This document shows, in pieces, positions 1 to 11,274 of a DNA stretch of 64,000 nucleotides. Position 1 is the stretch's first letter. Every line of letters begins with the position of its first letter. Source of the DNA: Gnetum montanum (taxonomy: Eukaryota > Streptophyta > Gnetopsida > Gnetales > Gnetaceae); NCBI GenBank assembly GCA_015680685.1, contig MNCI01010476.1:332518-396517 (forward strand), written 5' to 3'. The notes under the pieces are model-generated. The model was not told the origin of the DNA and searched no databases. It was given only the letters and a program-made list of their open reading frames with translations. Position numbers and translations under genes: made by a program.

Positions 1-1725
1 TTTTCTTTTCTCACTACCTTGCTCTCTAGACTCCTCTACTATTTTAAGAACAGTTTGAAATCTATTGTCTAGGGAATCCCACATTTGGTCCACCTTTTTC
101 AAAACTTTTGATGTCATATTTTGGATAGGCAAATTTTTCCTATTCACCATCTTTTCAAGTGGTGACTCTTCTTCATCCTCATAAAATCTTACTCCCCTCT
201 TCTAAAGGGAAGGATCTCAGTTATACTCTTTTGCACTTTCTCTTTTTCGTAGCTCACCTTCTTCCTTAGCAACTTGCTCGAATAGTCTTTGAATTTGATG
301 GGATCTAAGCTAAGATATTCTCCCTTGAGCATAAGTCCCAAGGGTTCTTCTAATTTCATGCCTAAGCCCATCCACGAGATGGCGCAGTTGATCCCTTTGT
401 GAATAACCATGGCCAGGAAAATGATGTAATAGTGCATAGTAGTAGCCCATGGTAGCATCCAAGGGTTCATGTCCTCCTTGTTTCTAGCCTTGGATTTGCT
501 TTCGCAGGTTGGACACTCAAGAGTACATTTGGTACTTATCGTTAAACAATTCTAACATGGTACTCCACCTACAAATGGATTCTGGTTCTAAGGACCAGTA
601 CCAACTTTCCTCTTCTTTAACTAGTGTACATGGGAACAACTTAATTTTTTTCCATTCATTCTCTATGTTTTGTAAGGCACACACGTCATGGAATGCTTGT
701 AAATGATTCTGAGGATTAGCATTGTATCCCCCTTCAAATCATGGGATATTGTTCATATCTAATCTCTTGATCCTACTATCTTTCTGGTGCCTTTTTGGAA
801 TTCTAACAGCCTCAGTTATGTCTAACATAATTTGAGTAGTGAGTAGGGGTTCATCATCATCATCTCATCCATGGCATCTATGATGCCTACGTTGTTCCCT
901 GCTCTCCCTTCTTCTATGTCATGACTCTCTAGTGTGCCCTTGTCCCCTTTCCTGGTTGTTTCATCTATGACTTCCACTTTGCCTACCTCTATCCCCATGG
1001 TCTTTTTCTTTATGATTGCATCCAGATACTGAAGGAGAGGATGAAGGTGAAGAAGAAGGAGAACCATCACCATGACAGTGTTTGCTACCTTCTCTTCTAT
1101 GGTCTTGGCCCCAATCACGATTGCGATCAGAATGTCTACCTTTATCATGAGTTCGTGTCCCTTTTTTAGATTCTTTATATCCATGGGTATCAGAACCTAG
1201 GTTATGAATAGTGGAATGAAGGTCCTAATACACAACCCCTTGGCCAAATTCAAGGGGTGGAACATTGTTGTGTGGGTGACTGCCTGAGGTAGGTTCACCA
1301 CCCTCCTTTTCACTTAAGACATGTGGGGCATCCTGGGACCACTTACCCTTCAAAGATTTATGATGTCTCTTCTGTTGCAAGTCCCTTTGACGTTGTGCCT
1401 CCATAGGACGATATTCTCTCAAGTCATGGTCTTGCACAACATATTCTATGTGTAAGTGCAGCATGCCAATTCATGTGAGAGCACAAAGAAACATGCTCGA
1501 GACTGAATGATCAGGAGGTAACACTATGTTACCTTCTAAGTCTCACCAACACAGTTGTTCATCTTGATAGAGGATAAAGGGAAGTTTGGTATGTACTCAT
1601 TGGAATGAATATATACCACTTGAACTTGTTGAGGGACTGATAGATAAACATCATGTGTATTACAACGCTGATTGTTTCCTGTTTCAAACCTAGGTGGTGA
1701 GGCGCTTTCGTATGAAGGAGAGATA
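1..1725 (-). pseudogene. A1 gag remnant
   Basis: A degenerate Gag reading right to left. Recognisable segments are the N-terminal region EYVVQDHDLREYRP (near 1400-1450), a basic/serine/histidine-rich linker (850-1200) and the retrotransposon Gag core, with the complement of WSTMLELFNDKY near 540-580. A matching segment follows with the LRHLVDG-type motif near 370, and a lysine/glutamate-rich part runs towards the left edge. Several stops and frame changes interrupt it. The start is also damaged: where A3 has ATGTCTTCTTCT, A1 reads GTATCTCTCC. Gag would form the virus-like particle in an active element. This copy cannot make it. The zinc knuckle, if present, lies outside the window. Confidence 0.75.
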
Positions 1726-1840
1726 CTTGTCTATTCAGTGTGTAATGTATTCTTGTTTATTATTTTCTCAATAAATCCTAAGGGTTCATTCCAATGATGT
1801 GAATGATTTCCTATATTCTAGTTAGCACATAAACAACTAA

Positions 1841-1859
1841 GTCCCCAGTAATGGTGCCA
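1841..1859 (-). other. A1 primer-binding site (tRNA-Asp)
   Basis: On the minus strand TGGCACCATTACTGGGGAC follows the LTR end after one T. It differs from the intact site in A3 (TGGCGCCGTTGCCGGGGAC), the complement of the plant tRNA-Asp 3' end, at four positions. All four are transitions of the type expected from cytosine deamination. Confidence 0.85.
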
Positions 1860-1860
1860 A

Positions 1861-2797
1861 TGATGAGTGGCGAGGTACCCCTATGCTTAACCATATGAAT
1901 ATGAGTGTTTCACGCACGATCCAGTTGAATTCCAAGGACTAAGTGCTTACGTGCCCTTGTGGAACAAGGATGGATTGGTTGATCGTTGTCTTCCCAAGCT
2001 TACTTGTATGTCATGATTGTATGGTTAAGTAAGCTTGAGGCATATGATTTTTATAGCTTTTATGTTTTTATGTCCTGCACTAGTAGGGAAGGAAAGAGGT
2101 AACTAAGTGACTAATTTAACTTAACTACTCATTAACTAAGTTCTAACTAATCCTAACACTAGCATCCATTCCCACTTGCCATACATATCCTGAACCAACG
2201 TAACACTGCTGGAATTACCAAACGCTAATCGTTATTGGGTTACTAAGCATTACACGCATGCTCCAAGTGGTTGTGCTTGTGTAATTTAATGATTTGCTTA
2301 ATTGATCAAAATGAATTGCTGTGCTAATAATGGAAATGTAAAGTGCATAAAATAAAATAAAATAAAATAAATTCATAAGAAAATAAAATAAAAGAAATGT
2401 GTAAGAAAACAAATCTCAAGTGCTACAAGGATGAATCAAAGAGTACTTCTTTATTGTATAGAAGGTGTGCTTAGGTACACAACACTCGAATAAAGATCTG
2501 TCCACACTTAGACCTCCTATTGTAAGCACTTGGAAAATACTCTAAGTTTCAAAAAAAACTACAAGATTTTTGCTACTTGATTGCTAAAATACTTCCTCTT
2601 AATTGTGCGCCTAGGCACTGTATTTATAGGCTTGGGAGAACCTACTCTAATAATTAGAGTAACCTCTCTAATAATTAGAATAACTCCTAGAGTAACTGCT
2701 AGAGTAACCTCTCTAATAATTAGAGTAACTGCTAGAGTAACCGCTAGAGTAACCACTCTAATAATTAGAATAACTGCTAAAGTAACCGCTCTCATCA
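1861..2797 (-). repeat. A1 5' LTR
   Basis: The LTR reads on the minus strand from TGATGAGAGCGG (2797) to CTCATCA (1861). The minus-strand TATA box is the complement of tatttatagg at 2621-2630. U3 holds the repeat cluster described separately at 2644-2797. The U5 side contains the element-wide terminal block with GGGGTACC about 10 bases before the end. The internal boundary is fixed by the adjacent PBS. The outer boundary is set by analogy with the TGATGA starts of the other LTRs, because the partner LTR is not in the window. Confidence 0.75.
2644..2797 (-). promoter_or_regulatory. A1 U3 array of CTAATAATTAG and GAGTAAC units
   Basis: Four copies of the near-palindrome CTAATAATTAGA alternate with CTAGAGTAACYGCTAGAGTAAC-type units between the LTR start and the TATA box. 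The place is the same as that of the motif clusters in the other families, but the motif itself is unrelated. The AATAATTA core resembles homeodomain binding sites, which is only a resemblance. Confidence 0.6.
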
Positions 2798-3261
2798 ATG
2801 GTCATCCTTGTATTATGTGAGTGAAGGAAGGACTTGATTAATTGATTATTTGTCCTTGGGAGAGTTTGGCTTCCATTTGGATATTTCCTTCCTTTTGAGC
2901 AAGAATAAAGTTCTCTTTCCTTTCCTTGTTTAATTATGGTTTGATTTTGGATCTTTGATTCTTGAGTGAGCTTGAATTATGGAATTCAAGGAAGCTCCTT
3001 ACCATGTATAATCTTATACAAAAACTGTATAAAACATAAAAGTTAACCTTTTACATTATTCATGATATGAATGAAAAAGCAAGTTGGAAGAAGATAGTAA
3101 TATTAGATTGTACAATTTCAGTTTAGTTAAGAATTTAAAGAATGTGCATATTAATAGTAGCAATGACTATAAATATTTTAGATACTTCCATAATTATAAT
3201 ATTACCAGCATTTGTATCATCTACATTAACAAAATAAATGAATTTTGCTAACCTTGGAGAT
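2798..3261. other. Spacer between A1 and A2
   Basis: AT-rich sequence with no coding potential or repeat that I recognise. It is the insertion context of A2: the last five bases (gagat, 3257-3261) pair with gggat at 12147-12151 as a probable target-site duplication. Confidence 0.5.
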
Positions 3262-3869
3262 TGATGAACCATCATTTGTCAGGCTCCGATATTAGATCCA
3301 CGATATCGAGTACACGATATCACGGCCTGGCTGATGGTATCGGATACATGATATCGTGACTCTTGTGTAAGCCTATAAATACACATTTGGATGCATAGGA
3401 AGAGGTGGTATGTTAGGAAGAAAGTTAGTGTTAAAATAGAGTCTTTTTTGTTCATTTTTAGTTCATCTCAACCCTTTCCCCAATGCAAGCCCATAGTGTG
3501 ATTATTGTAATTGTATGGAACCTTTATTCGAGTGTGATGTACTTGGACATGCACATGACTTGCAATAAAGATCAAGATTACTCAATCATTGCAGCATTCA
3601 CTTAGTTTTAATTGCTTAATTATTATTGTTATTTATTAATTTTTTAATTAATATTTATTTACCTTCATTTTCTATCCCTATTATTAAACATGGAATGAGT
3701 ACAACTTAATCACAAGCATTTAAGTGTGACTACTTGGTAACCTAATAGCGTATCTAGGAGCACTCAAGTAATATACGCTTGGTAATCCTAGAAGTAGTAC
3801 ACGAGCTCCAAGATGTGTATGAATGATTAAGAATGGATGCTCATCACACTTAGGCTAGCTTAGATTCTC
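3262..3869 (+). repeat. A2 5' LTR (incomplete)
   Basis: Begins TGATGAACCATC. U3 has the GATATC cluster (3287-3358) and a TATA box (tataaat, 3374-3380). Compared with the 3' LTR at 11275-12146 (872 bp) it breaks off at the N at 3870, so about 260 bp of U5, the PBS and the gag start are absent. Confidence 0.8.
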
Positions 3870-4354
3870 NTCATACACATCTTGGAGCTCGTGTACTACT
3901 TCTAGGATTACCAAGCGTATATTACTTGAGTGCTCCTAGATACGCTATTAGGTTACCAAGTAGTCACACTTAAATGCTTGTGATTAAGTTGTACTCATTC
4001 CATGTTTAATAATAGGGATAGAAAATGAAGGTAAATAAATATTAATTAAAAAATTAATAAATAACAATAATAATTAAGCAATTAAAACTAAGTGAATGCT
4101 GCAATGATTGAGTAATCTTGATCTTTATTGCAAGTCATGTGCATGTCCAAGTACATCACACTCGAATAAAGGTTCCATACAATTACAATAATCACACTAT
4201 GGGCTTGCATTGGGGAAAGGGTTGAGATGAACTAAAAATGAACAAAAAAGACTCTATTTTAACACTAACTTTCTTCCTAACATACCACCTCTTCCTATGC
4301 ATCCAAATGTGTATTTATAGGCTTACACAAGAGTCACGATATCATGTATCCGAT
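3339..4354. repeat. Perfect-looking 484-bp inverted duplication flanked by N
   Basis: 3871-4354 reads as the reverse complement of 3339-3822, with both arms 484 bp by their ends and no difference in the parts I compared. The arms are separated by 48 bp ending in the N at 3870, and a second N lies at 4355. The inverted copy of an LTR piece between two gap marks is most simply a contig placed in the wrong orientation or a chimeric read. Confidence 0.85.
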
Positions 4355-4355
4355 N

Positions 4356-6277
4356 GTATCCTATGTACATAAATGAAGACAACATCATCCAAACTCACAA
4401 ATTCATAACCTACCTAGTGACGATGAAACCCTGCTAGCCACTAAGAGCCTAATGCATATACAAGAGGTTGTTCGAATATCCCACAGGCATCACAAGGAAA
4501 GTCGTCTACCCAAGCTTGATTTAAACAACTTTCCTAAGTTTTCAGGAGGCTATGATTTAGATCCACAACATCATTTACAAGCCTTCCATGATGTTTGTGT
4601 ATGGAACAATATTGATAATGGATGAAAAAATCTTAACCTCTTTCCTCTGATACTCATTGGCCAGCCAAAGGTATGGTATATGTCCTTAAGACCAAAATCA
4701 ATTCAATGTTGGCCAACAATGGTAGAACTCTTCAATGAAAGATATCAAACTTATGCAAGAGTGTCAACCTTGAGGAGACAAATCCAAGAGTGGAAAAAAG
4801 CATAACATGAACCCTTTGACATGGCCTTAAAAAGATATTATTCATTGTTAAATAATTGCCCAGGCCATGGGTTCTCTGAGGAAAGGCTAATGTATCACAT
4901 CATAGATGGGATCTGTAACAAAACAAGGGAGATCCTAGGGATGTATGCCCCAGGTCAACTATATGAGCTATGAACCCACCAATTCCAAGAGCTTATTAAG
5001 TGGGTAGCAAAAGAAGAAGGAGAAATGGCTAAATGAAAAAATGTTGAAAGCTCTCAATGGGGCGAAAATCTCAAATTAGCAAAGGTCCATGATCATGAAG
5101 AGGAGAAATCAACTCACCTCAAGGAGGTGAAACCATCTTTGCCAATACTACAATCACTAGATGAAATTGAGGCAAAGATCAATAAGATGATGGAATGGAT
5201 ACATGAAAAATGCATAGAATATGCCAACACTATTAGAGGTATAACCATGACAAACCAAGAAGTAGGATAGAACACCCTTAGACAACTAGAAAGAAGGGTT
5301 GAAGAGAATAAGAACTCAACTGCTAATCATACGTATCAATGTAACATTTTCTTGTATGATCACCCCAAAGGTCAATGCCCCATTTTTTCACATTTACAAG
5401 GCATTAGGGAAGAATGCTACATTTAGATTTTGTACAGAAATACTAGGTTCAACCATAGTGGCAAAAACCCTAGTCATGGGGGAGGCCACCGTCAGACTGG
5501 TCACACCCTTCCTACCATTCGAACCTAAGTGCTTATTATGTTTAGCATCTTGTTTCCCCAACTAGGTCAACATCCTCTATCTCATCACATTGTTACCATT
5601 CTCCTAAGTATTATCAACCCATGTCCTCTCCTGCAAGATCACCACCTCATGTTCCTTGCACTTCTCCTCACCCTCAATATTCTCATCCTTCACCTCCATC
5701 TACATCACCACCAATTGTGCCAGAAGGATTTGCACTACAACATCGACCCACAAATGTTACTTGTGCTACTACTATCAACCGCAGTGGGAATCCTCCACAA
5801 CAACGAAGGCATCCCTTCTTTAGACATGAATGTAGAAAGGAACAACACAGTTCTAAGACCACTGCATCCTCCCACTTAGCACAAGTCCAACACTATGGTG
5901 CATCTTTCTCCTCGAACCCAATGCCTTATGTTATCTTATCAAGGCCACTAATCAATACTCCAACAACTATGAGGCCTAATGAATATAACCATGTAGGGAG
6001 ACATATTGATCCTTGCATACCATCTTACAATCACGAGTGCCATAGTGTATCAGCTCCTTATCGCATGACCACATCTTATAATCTACCCCACTATGCCTAC
6101 TACAATCAAGTGTGTGAACCCCAATTCAGGTACATTCCAAACACCCCATCAAAAGACACCCAATGGTTTGGATATGACCATGTCCCAATATTTCCAAAAT
6201 TCATGGATCCCAACCTTCCATTTATTAATTCTCACCATGATCAAAATTTTAGTTCTAGGGGATATCCTCCATTCTAA
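4356..6277 (+). pseudogene. A2 gag remnant
   Basis: Gag missing its N-terminus (lost at the gap). In order: a core starting LDLNNFPKFSGGYD near 4520; the retrotransposon Gag region with WPTMVELFNERYQTYARV near 4710-4760 and NNCPGHGFSEERLMYHIIDG near 4850-4910; a lysine/glutamate-rich linker; a variant zinc knuckle CNIFLYDHPKGQC near 5340-5380, with its second Cys replaced by Phe; and a Pro/Ser/His/Tyr-rich tail (5621-6277). One frameshift near 5560-5620 and several stops break it. The reading ends at a stop at 6275-6277 without a protease, unlike A3 and A7 where protease follows gag. A4 carries the same Gag type. Confidence 0.8.
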
Positions 6278-7664
6278 CAAGCAGAATTAATAAACATTTT
6301 CCCTTTCTTTAATTTTACAAATTTTTTTCCATTTTTCATCTTTCAATTTGTTGTTTTATTTTTTTTATTTATTATTTATTGTTTTATCTTTTTGATGATA
6401 ATCTCATCGGTAAATAAAATACTCATGTGACCCATTGGTTGAGGTGTTGTTCTATGCTATCAAGTCTCAGGCGAATAATTATTTGGACAGTGAACCCACG
6501 ACATCCACCCATCCATTCTTTCAATAAGAGGTTCTACTCTGGGTATGATGATATCCTTGTCATTATTAAAACTTAAAGTAATTTTGTGCTCATTATGCCC
6601 AGAGCGAAGAATGATGGACTAAGAAGGAATGGTCAGGGTGTGACATCAAGGGGACTTGTGGATTCTCTTTGGTGACATCTGTAGGAGTTATCATGTAGCT
6701 TGGTTGTACAAATATCCTTGTAGATTTAATGACAATGGGAGTAAGAGTAATAAAGGCACTTAATAAAGAAACCCAATGCTATTCTAGGGGGTCCCACTGG
6801 AAAGACATGCATCCATGCTTGAAGGTAGGTAGCTTCTCTGAATTAGGAATCAAGAAAAAAAGAAAGAGAGTGTGCCAAAGTGGCCAAGCAAAAAGTATGC
6901 CACAAAGAAGTTCCAAATCACTCCTCCCTTACAAAAAATGTCAAGTGATTGTACGCCTTGCTATCATGATGCTCTTATGGTTGTCCATCATTGAATGAAA
7001 CAATGCAATGTCACTGATCGAAGGAATGGACTTGGTCTTGATTTTGGAGCGATGGGCTAATGACACATTAATCACATCCTACACTCAATATTCATTGTGC
7101 CTTAGGTTAGTTACCTCATGTTCCAATCTCTACAATCCCTTCTACAATTTGCCTTAGCTTGCTATTCATGAATTTGTGACCCGTGTCTTGTGTAGCATTA
7201 AATTCATACCTCATCACGATGGTATCTACATGTGTGTGTTTTGTGGAATTGGTGTGGATTACATTTCATCCTTTTAGTGCCTCTAGACATTTTTAAGGTG
7301 GTTATGTAAGGGCATCATAGGTAGGAACCTACTTTGGGGAGGACCCACTTGCGTAACCTTTGTAATTTACACTCATTGCACATCACCATCATCACATCAT
7401 TTTATACCCTCTGAGTACTGCATTGCCAACGTTATTCTTTCCTTTATCATCCTCCTAATTCAAATGTTCCTATGCGCCAAAACATGCCCTTTCTCCTCAT
7501 CCAATCCACAAATTTCATTGACAATCCCACTTCATTATACTTTTAATGCCTTCTATTCTATCCAGTGTTACCCTGGACCTTCCAGTTTAACCTCAAATAT
7601 TTCATTTTTTACCTTGGAAATTCAAAAATTCTTCAAATTTATCAAGTAAACTATTTTCAATAGG
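6278..7664 (+). other. A2 post-gag noncoding region with conserved blocks
   Basis: No credible ORF. It holds blocks recognisable in the other elements: a GGTTGAGGTGTTGTTCTATG segment near 6437, AAAGACATGCATCCATGCTTG near 6800, and the 19-mer TTTGGGGAGGACCCACTTG at 7333-7351, preceded by AAGGGCATCATAGG. An ORF of 89 codons at 6729-6998 has no counterpart reading frame in A4 and I take it as chance. Confidence 0.6.
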
Positions 7665-7757
7665 CTGCAATATCGAGTACCTGATATTGGGTCCGATGTG
7701 ATATCGGGTCCACGCTATTGGGTACACGATATCGTGTCCATAAAAAGTATATATATG
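7665..7757 (+). promoter_or_regulatory. A2 internal promoter-like module resembling its own U3
   Basis: Four or five GATATC-type motifs (7670-7737) are followed by a TATA-like run (tatatatat, 7749-7757). A 37-base stretch here (7699-7735) matches the U3 at 3288-3324 at 29 positions by eye. It lies about 570 bp before the 3' ORF start. Promoter function is inferred. Confidence 0.6.
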
Positions 7758-7933
7758 GACCCCCCACCCTACACACATCAACATCATTGTGCATTGTTCA
7801 CACGGGGAGAGTTGTTCAAATTTTCTTCCACAAATTACTAGTTTGCATACCTATTGTTCAAACAACCATAACTTGCTCATTAATGCTCTAATTCCCATTT
7901 TGATTGAATTTGTTCAAACCTAGAGTGTTCATC

Positions 7934-7950
7934 TTAGTCATGGGGGAAGG
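7934..7950 (+). other. A2 internal polypurine-tract-like site
   Basis: TTAGTCATGGGGGAAGG repeats the core of the PPT that precedes the 3' LTR (TAGTCATGGGGG, 11261-11272). Related copies occur in A3 and A4. It could be a second plus-strand primer site or a relic. Confidence 0.5.
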
Positions 7951-8013
7951 GTACGCTCCAAGTTGCACATAATGTTTTTAAAATTCATCATTACTTGAAG
8001 GATATCATAAAGG

Positions 8014-8325
8014 GTAAATGACCACAAAAATGTTAAACACGTTGCCATATCAATTTTAATCTCTTCACCCACACCATGAGAATTAAAAGTTTTGGAGCCA
8101 CCTAATCAAATTGGGCCTAATATCAAAACTTTTAGGGTACATTCTCCTAAAATTCTCTAACCTAATCAAATTGGGCCCAATATCAAAAATTTTAGGGGAC
8201 ATTCTCGTAAAATTCTCTAACTCTGGACCACACTAAACAAGAAATGAATTCATTAAGGGTAAGAAGTAAGGTATAAATCAAATTTGTAAATAACCTTACT
8301 AATAGTAGGCCCTGTGTGATTGCAA
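8014..8325 (+). other. A2 putative intron before the 3' ORF
   Basis: Possible donor AGG|GTAAAT at 8014, branch-like CTTACTAAT at 8295-8303, and a decayed acceptor TGATTGCAA ending at 8325, where A4 has TGATTGCAG. The 3' ORF ATG follows at once. The same arrangement is found in A4, A7 and (acceptor only) A3. Confidence 0.5.
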
Positions 8326-11087
8326 ATGGCCCCTAAACATGGACAGCAAGGAGGACCCTCTCAAGGTGCATCTAAACAACCAAGGAGAGGCAGAGGCTAG
8401 GCATCTCCTGAGGAACATACAGAACAAAAGGCAAAATTGTTCAACATCCATCAAGAGCCTCCTGTTACTATGCAATTGGGATAGGTTGAAGGAGGAGCTG
8501 CTGAAGCACCTGAATAGGGGAAACATCTCACGTTGTCCCCAGAATGTGTTCAAGTGATTCATGAAAGGTCCATGTCAATAGCCATGATCGTGGAACTCAA
8601 CTTTGGACCTTTCACTGAGTTTGATCCTGAGGCAGTCAGGGACCAACTCAAAGGGTCCCCATTATAGCCTATTCTCTCTAAAAGTAGTGCCTAGTACCTG
8701 GGAGAGACATACCAATTTTGGCACAATAGAGAAGAAGGCACCATAATTGATATTGGTGGTGTTTCTGTAGATTTCTCTACCAAAGCCATTTCGGAAGTGT
8801 TAAATCTTCCAAATACAGGGCTGAAAGTTGCTCACCTGCCCACTTTCTTTGATGCTGATGCACAAAATATTTGGTTGAAAAGGGTCTACGACAAGGAAGA
8901 CAAGGCGTATGGAGAGCTAACATTGGAGGAGAGGATCTATTTCAAGATTGGTACTTCTCACATCTTCCCTACGAAAGGATTGAATGGAATCTCCACATAT
9001 GTAGCTAGAGGAAGTGCTATATTGATGGGAAAGCTTAATGTCAACCTACCCTATCTATATCTTATAGATATTTTGAGGCAGTTTAAGGAACACAAGACAA
9101 GGAAGTTTGCATTATTGTTTTCCTATCTCATCAGGAAGCTGTGTCGGAATGCTGGAATTTTAGGGTACACCAATGACATCCCCAGAAAGGCCTAAAATGC
9201 TTCATTTGCTAAATTGTTGAAGCCACTAGCCCTAAGGCAAAGTGCTGGTGAGACACTAGAGCCTAAACAAGAACAAACGATGGGGCCTACTACAACTCAA
9301 ACTACAGGGCCTAGCCAACTTCCAAGCACAAGGCCTAGTCAACAATAGGAAGAAGGGCCTTGCACAAGCCAACAAGACCAACCACCACCACCACCGCAGG
9401 ACTATCGACTATCAATGAGCCATCTTAGGGCCATCGCTGAGATGGTTAGCTAGGGAAGCCATGATGAGACCAACCTCTTCCAGGTCATAGATGATGCCGC
9501 ACGATCCATAGTCTCAATCAATCGCGCACAGGGTGAGATGTCAATCCAAATAGGAGGAGGGGAATCACACTAGTCACAATAGATCTCAAGGAATGCTGCA
9601 TCTTTTCAAGTGTAATTAGAAACTAGTGAAGGGGCCACAGTAGTGGTTATGCAGCACCAAGATGTAGTAGGAGCCGTAAAAGTGGTCATAGACCACATAA
9701 AAAAATCATTCAACATCCTTGTTGTGCCACTGGTAGACTTTACGAGAGCACGTGATGCTCAAACTTTGGCCAGTCCCTCGATCGATTGTTGTAGACAGGA
9801 CAAGTGATGACATCCTTATTTGACATCCCTCAAGATGTCATAGTAACTCAATTAGACCTCATCTCCACAAAAGGGAAGCTGGTTATGGCAGAGATCAGGG
9901 CCAAGCATGCAGAGGCAGAGTTGGAAAGACTCCAAGAGAAGCTAGTCACCCTGCAAGCTGCACAACAAGGCCAATCTCAATTCATCCCCACAGACCAAGT
10001 AGAGTCCTTTTGGATGGTGCAACTTAATAAATTGTTGGTAGAAAATAAAAGAGTGGTGGAGGAGAAAGAGAAGGCCAACTGGGATGCTTCCAAGGCACAA
10101 GCTCAGACATATGCACATGCCAAAGCACTCAAGGCCTTGTAAGAGAAGAATAAATAGCTTGTTGTAGACAATCTCTGATTGACCACCGTGGAAAAACAAA
10201 AGAATGTTCTCGAAGAAAATTTTTAGTAGTTACAAGAACAAATGGTTAGGGTCAACCATGACATGAATTGCTTGGTCAGAAAAAATTGAACCCTTTCAAT
10301 GAAGGAGGTACATGCAATCCATCAAAAGATGGCCATTGAAATAAGCGCATGGCAAAATGAGGCTAAGTAACATGAGAAACTGAAGGAACACTTCAAGGAC
10401 CAAGTGGGAATGTACAAGAAAGTAAATAAAAAAGAAATCCATATGGCCAAGGCCCATATCAACACTCTAAGTGCTCAAAACACTGATTGGCGGGCCATAT
10501 TGAATACTTATGCATTTGCCAACCAAGCAGAGCTCAAAAGCTGAAACTTGTAGATACAATATCTTACAGAGTACATGGAATTGGCAAACCTGTAGTATGC
10601 CAACTTAGTCATGTTAATAGTAGGATGCCCGACAACAAAGCTGGAGAAGCAGGTAGCTACCACCTACACAAAATATGAAACAGAATTTGTTGAGCACAAG
10701 AAGACGTTGCAGAAATTAAAAGTGAAAAATTCTCAGTTAGAGGTGGCCAAAACCAGCTACCAAGGACAAAAGGACGTCATGGAAAACTTGGCTTGATGGC
10801 TTACAGATTACCAGGAATACAAGGACAAAGCCAAAGCCTATGAAGAAGAATGACGGTTGTTTGCGGCCTGGTATGTCAAGGCTAATCAGATGTTCCTACA
10901 ACTGTCATGTTCATGGGAGGTGCCGACTCCATCAAACATTGGAGCATTAGCATAGATGGCACAGGAGCCCCGAACCAAAGAGGAAAAACTCCAGGCACTT
11001 CTTCAGAGCCATCAAATTCCAAAACCTAGAGCACAAGATAAGGGGAAGCGACCCATGAAGGAACCACTATCACTTGGAACCGCATGA
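8326..11087 (+). pseudogene. A2 3' ORF: plant-transposon domain plus coiled coil
   Basis: Degenerate long ORF. It starts MAPKHGQQGGPSQGA and has a basic Arg/Gly stretch (8326-8400), then a region with MIVELNFGPFTEF, GETYQFWHN and VSVDFSTKAISEVLNLPNTG (8580-8830). That pattern and the following KAYGELTLEERIYFKIG part to 9195 fit the 'putative plant transposon protein' domain of Athila ORFs (PF20167 as I recall). A Gln/Pro/Thr-rich linker follows, then a long charged helical part with heptad-like spacing (9804-10140 and 10290-10800), and a tail ending TGA at 11085. There are several stops and one frame change between 9195 and 9804. It occupies the env-like position of Athila elements, but I see no signal peptide or membrane segment, so an envelope role is not supported. 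Confidence 0.7.
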
Positions 11088-11260
11088 GTTCCAACAAAAT
11101 TTTATCTATTTTTAATTCTGTCTATGTCCCAATTTTGTTGTATTCATCTCTCTACTACTACATGAACAAATTCCTAGTTAGTCAATAATCCCATACCTAT
11201 CCACTATGTAATCAATTGAGCTTGTCCTCATTTTGTTCGACTCGAGGACGAGTTTTCATT

Positions 11261-11274
11261 TAGTCATGGGGGTA
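11261..11274 (+). other. A2 polypurine tract
   Basis: TAGTCATGGGGGTA directly before the 3' LTR. It would prime plus-strand DNA synthesis. Confidence 0.75.

Larger units (their letters stand above)
1..2797 (-). mobile_element. A1: partial Athila-like Ty3/gypsy element (5' part)
   Basis: The 5' portion of an LTR retrotransposon on the minus strand, cut by the left window edge. Reading leftward from 2797 one finds a 5' LTR (2797 to 1861), a tRNA-Asp primer-binding site, a leader and a broken gag. The Gag matches that of A3 at 17188-19700 through recognisable peptide stretches such as the pair EYVVQDHDLREYRP and EYVVEDYDIRDYHP. The Athila assignment rests on the tRNA-Asp primer, known for that lineage, and on LTR ends TGATGAG...CTCATCA shared with the other elements here. 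Pol and the other LTR lie outside the window, so the element could be full-length or deleted. Confidence 0.8.

Noticed and set aside
189-470. Minus-strand frame of 93 codons in A1
   Set aside because: It is out of phase with the Gag reading that aligns to A3.
2640-2797. Regular repeats resembling a CRISPR array
   Set aside because: Spacers are not unique, the units lie in an LTR U3, and the host is a plant.
5529-5879. Leu/His-rich frame in A2 gag
   Set aside because: It is a shifted reading of the Pro/Ser-rich Gag tail encoded from 5621.
8326-11087. The 3' ORF as a retroviral envelope gene
   Set aside because: No signal peptide, transmembrane or fusion segment is visible; it shows a plant-transposon domain and coiled coil instead.
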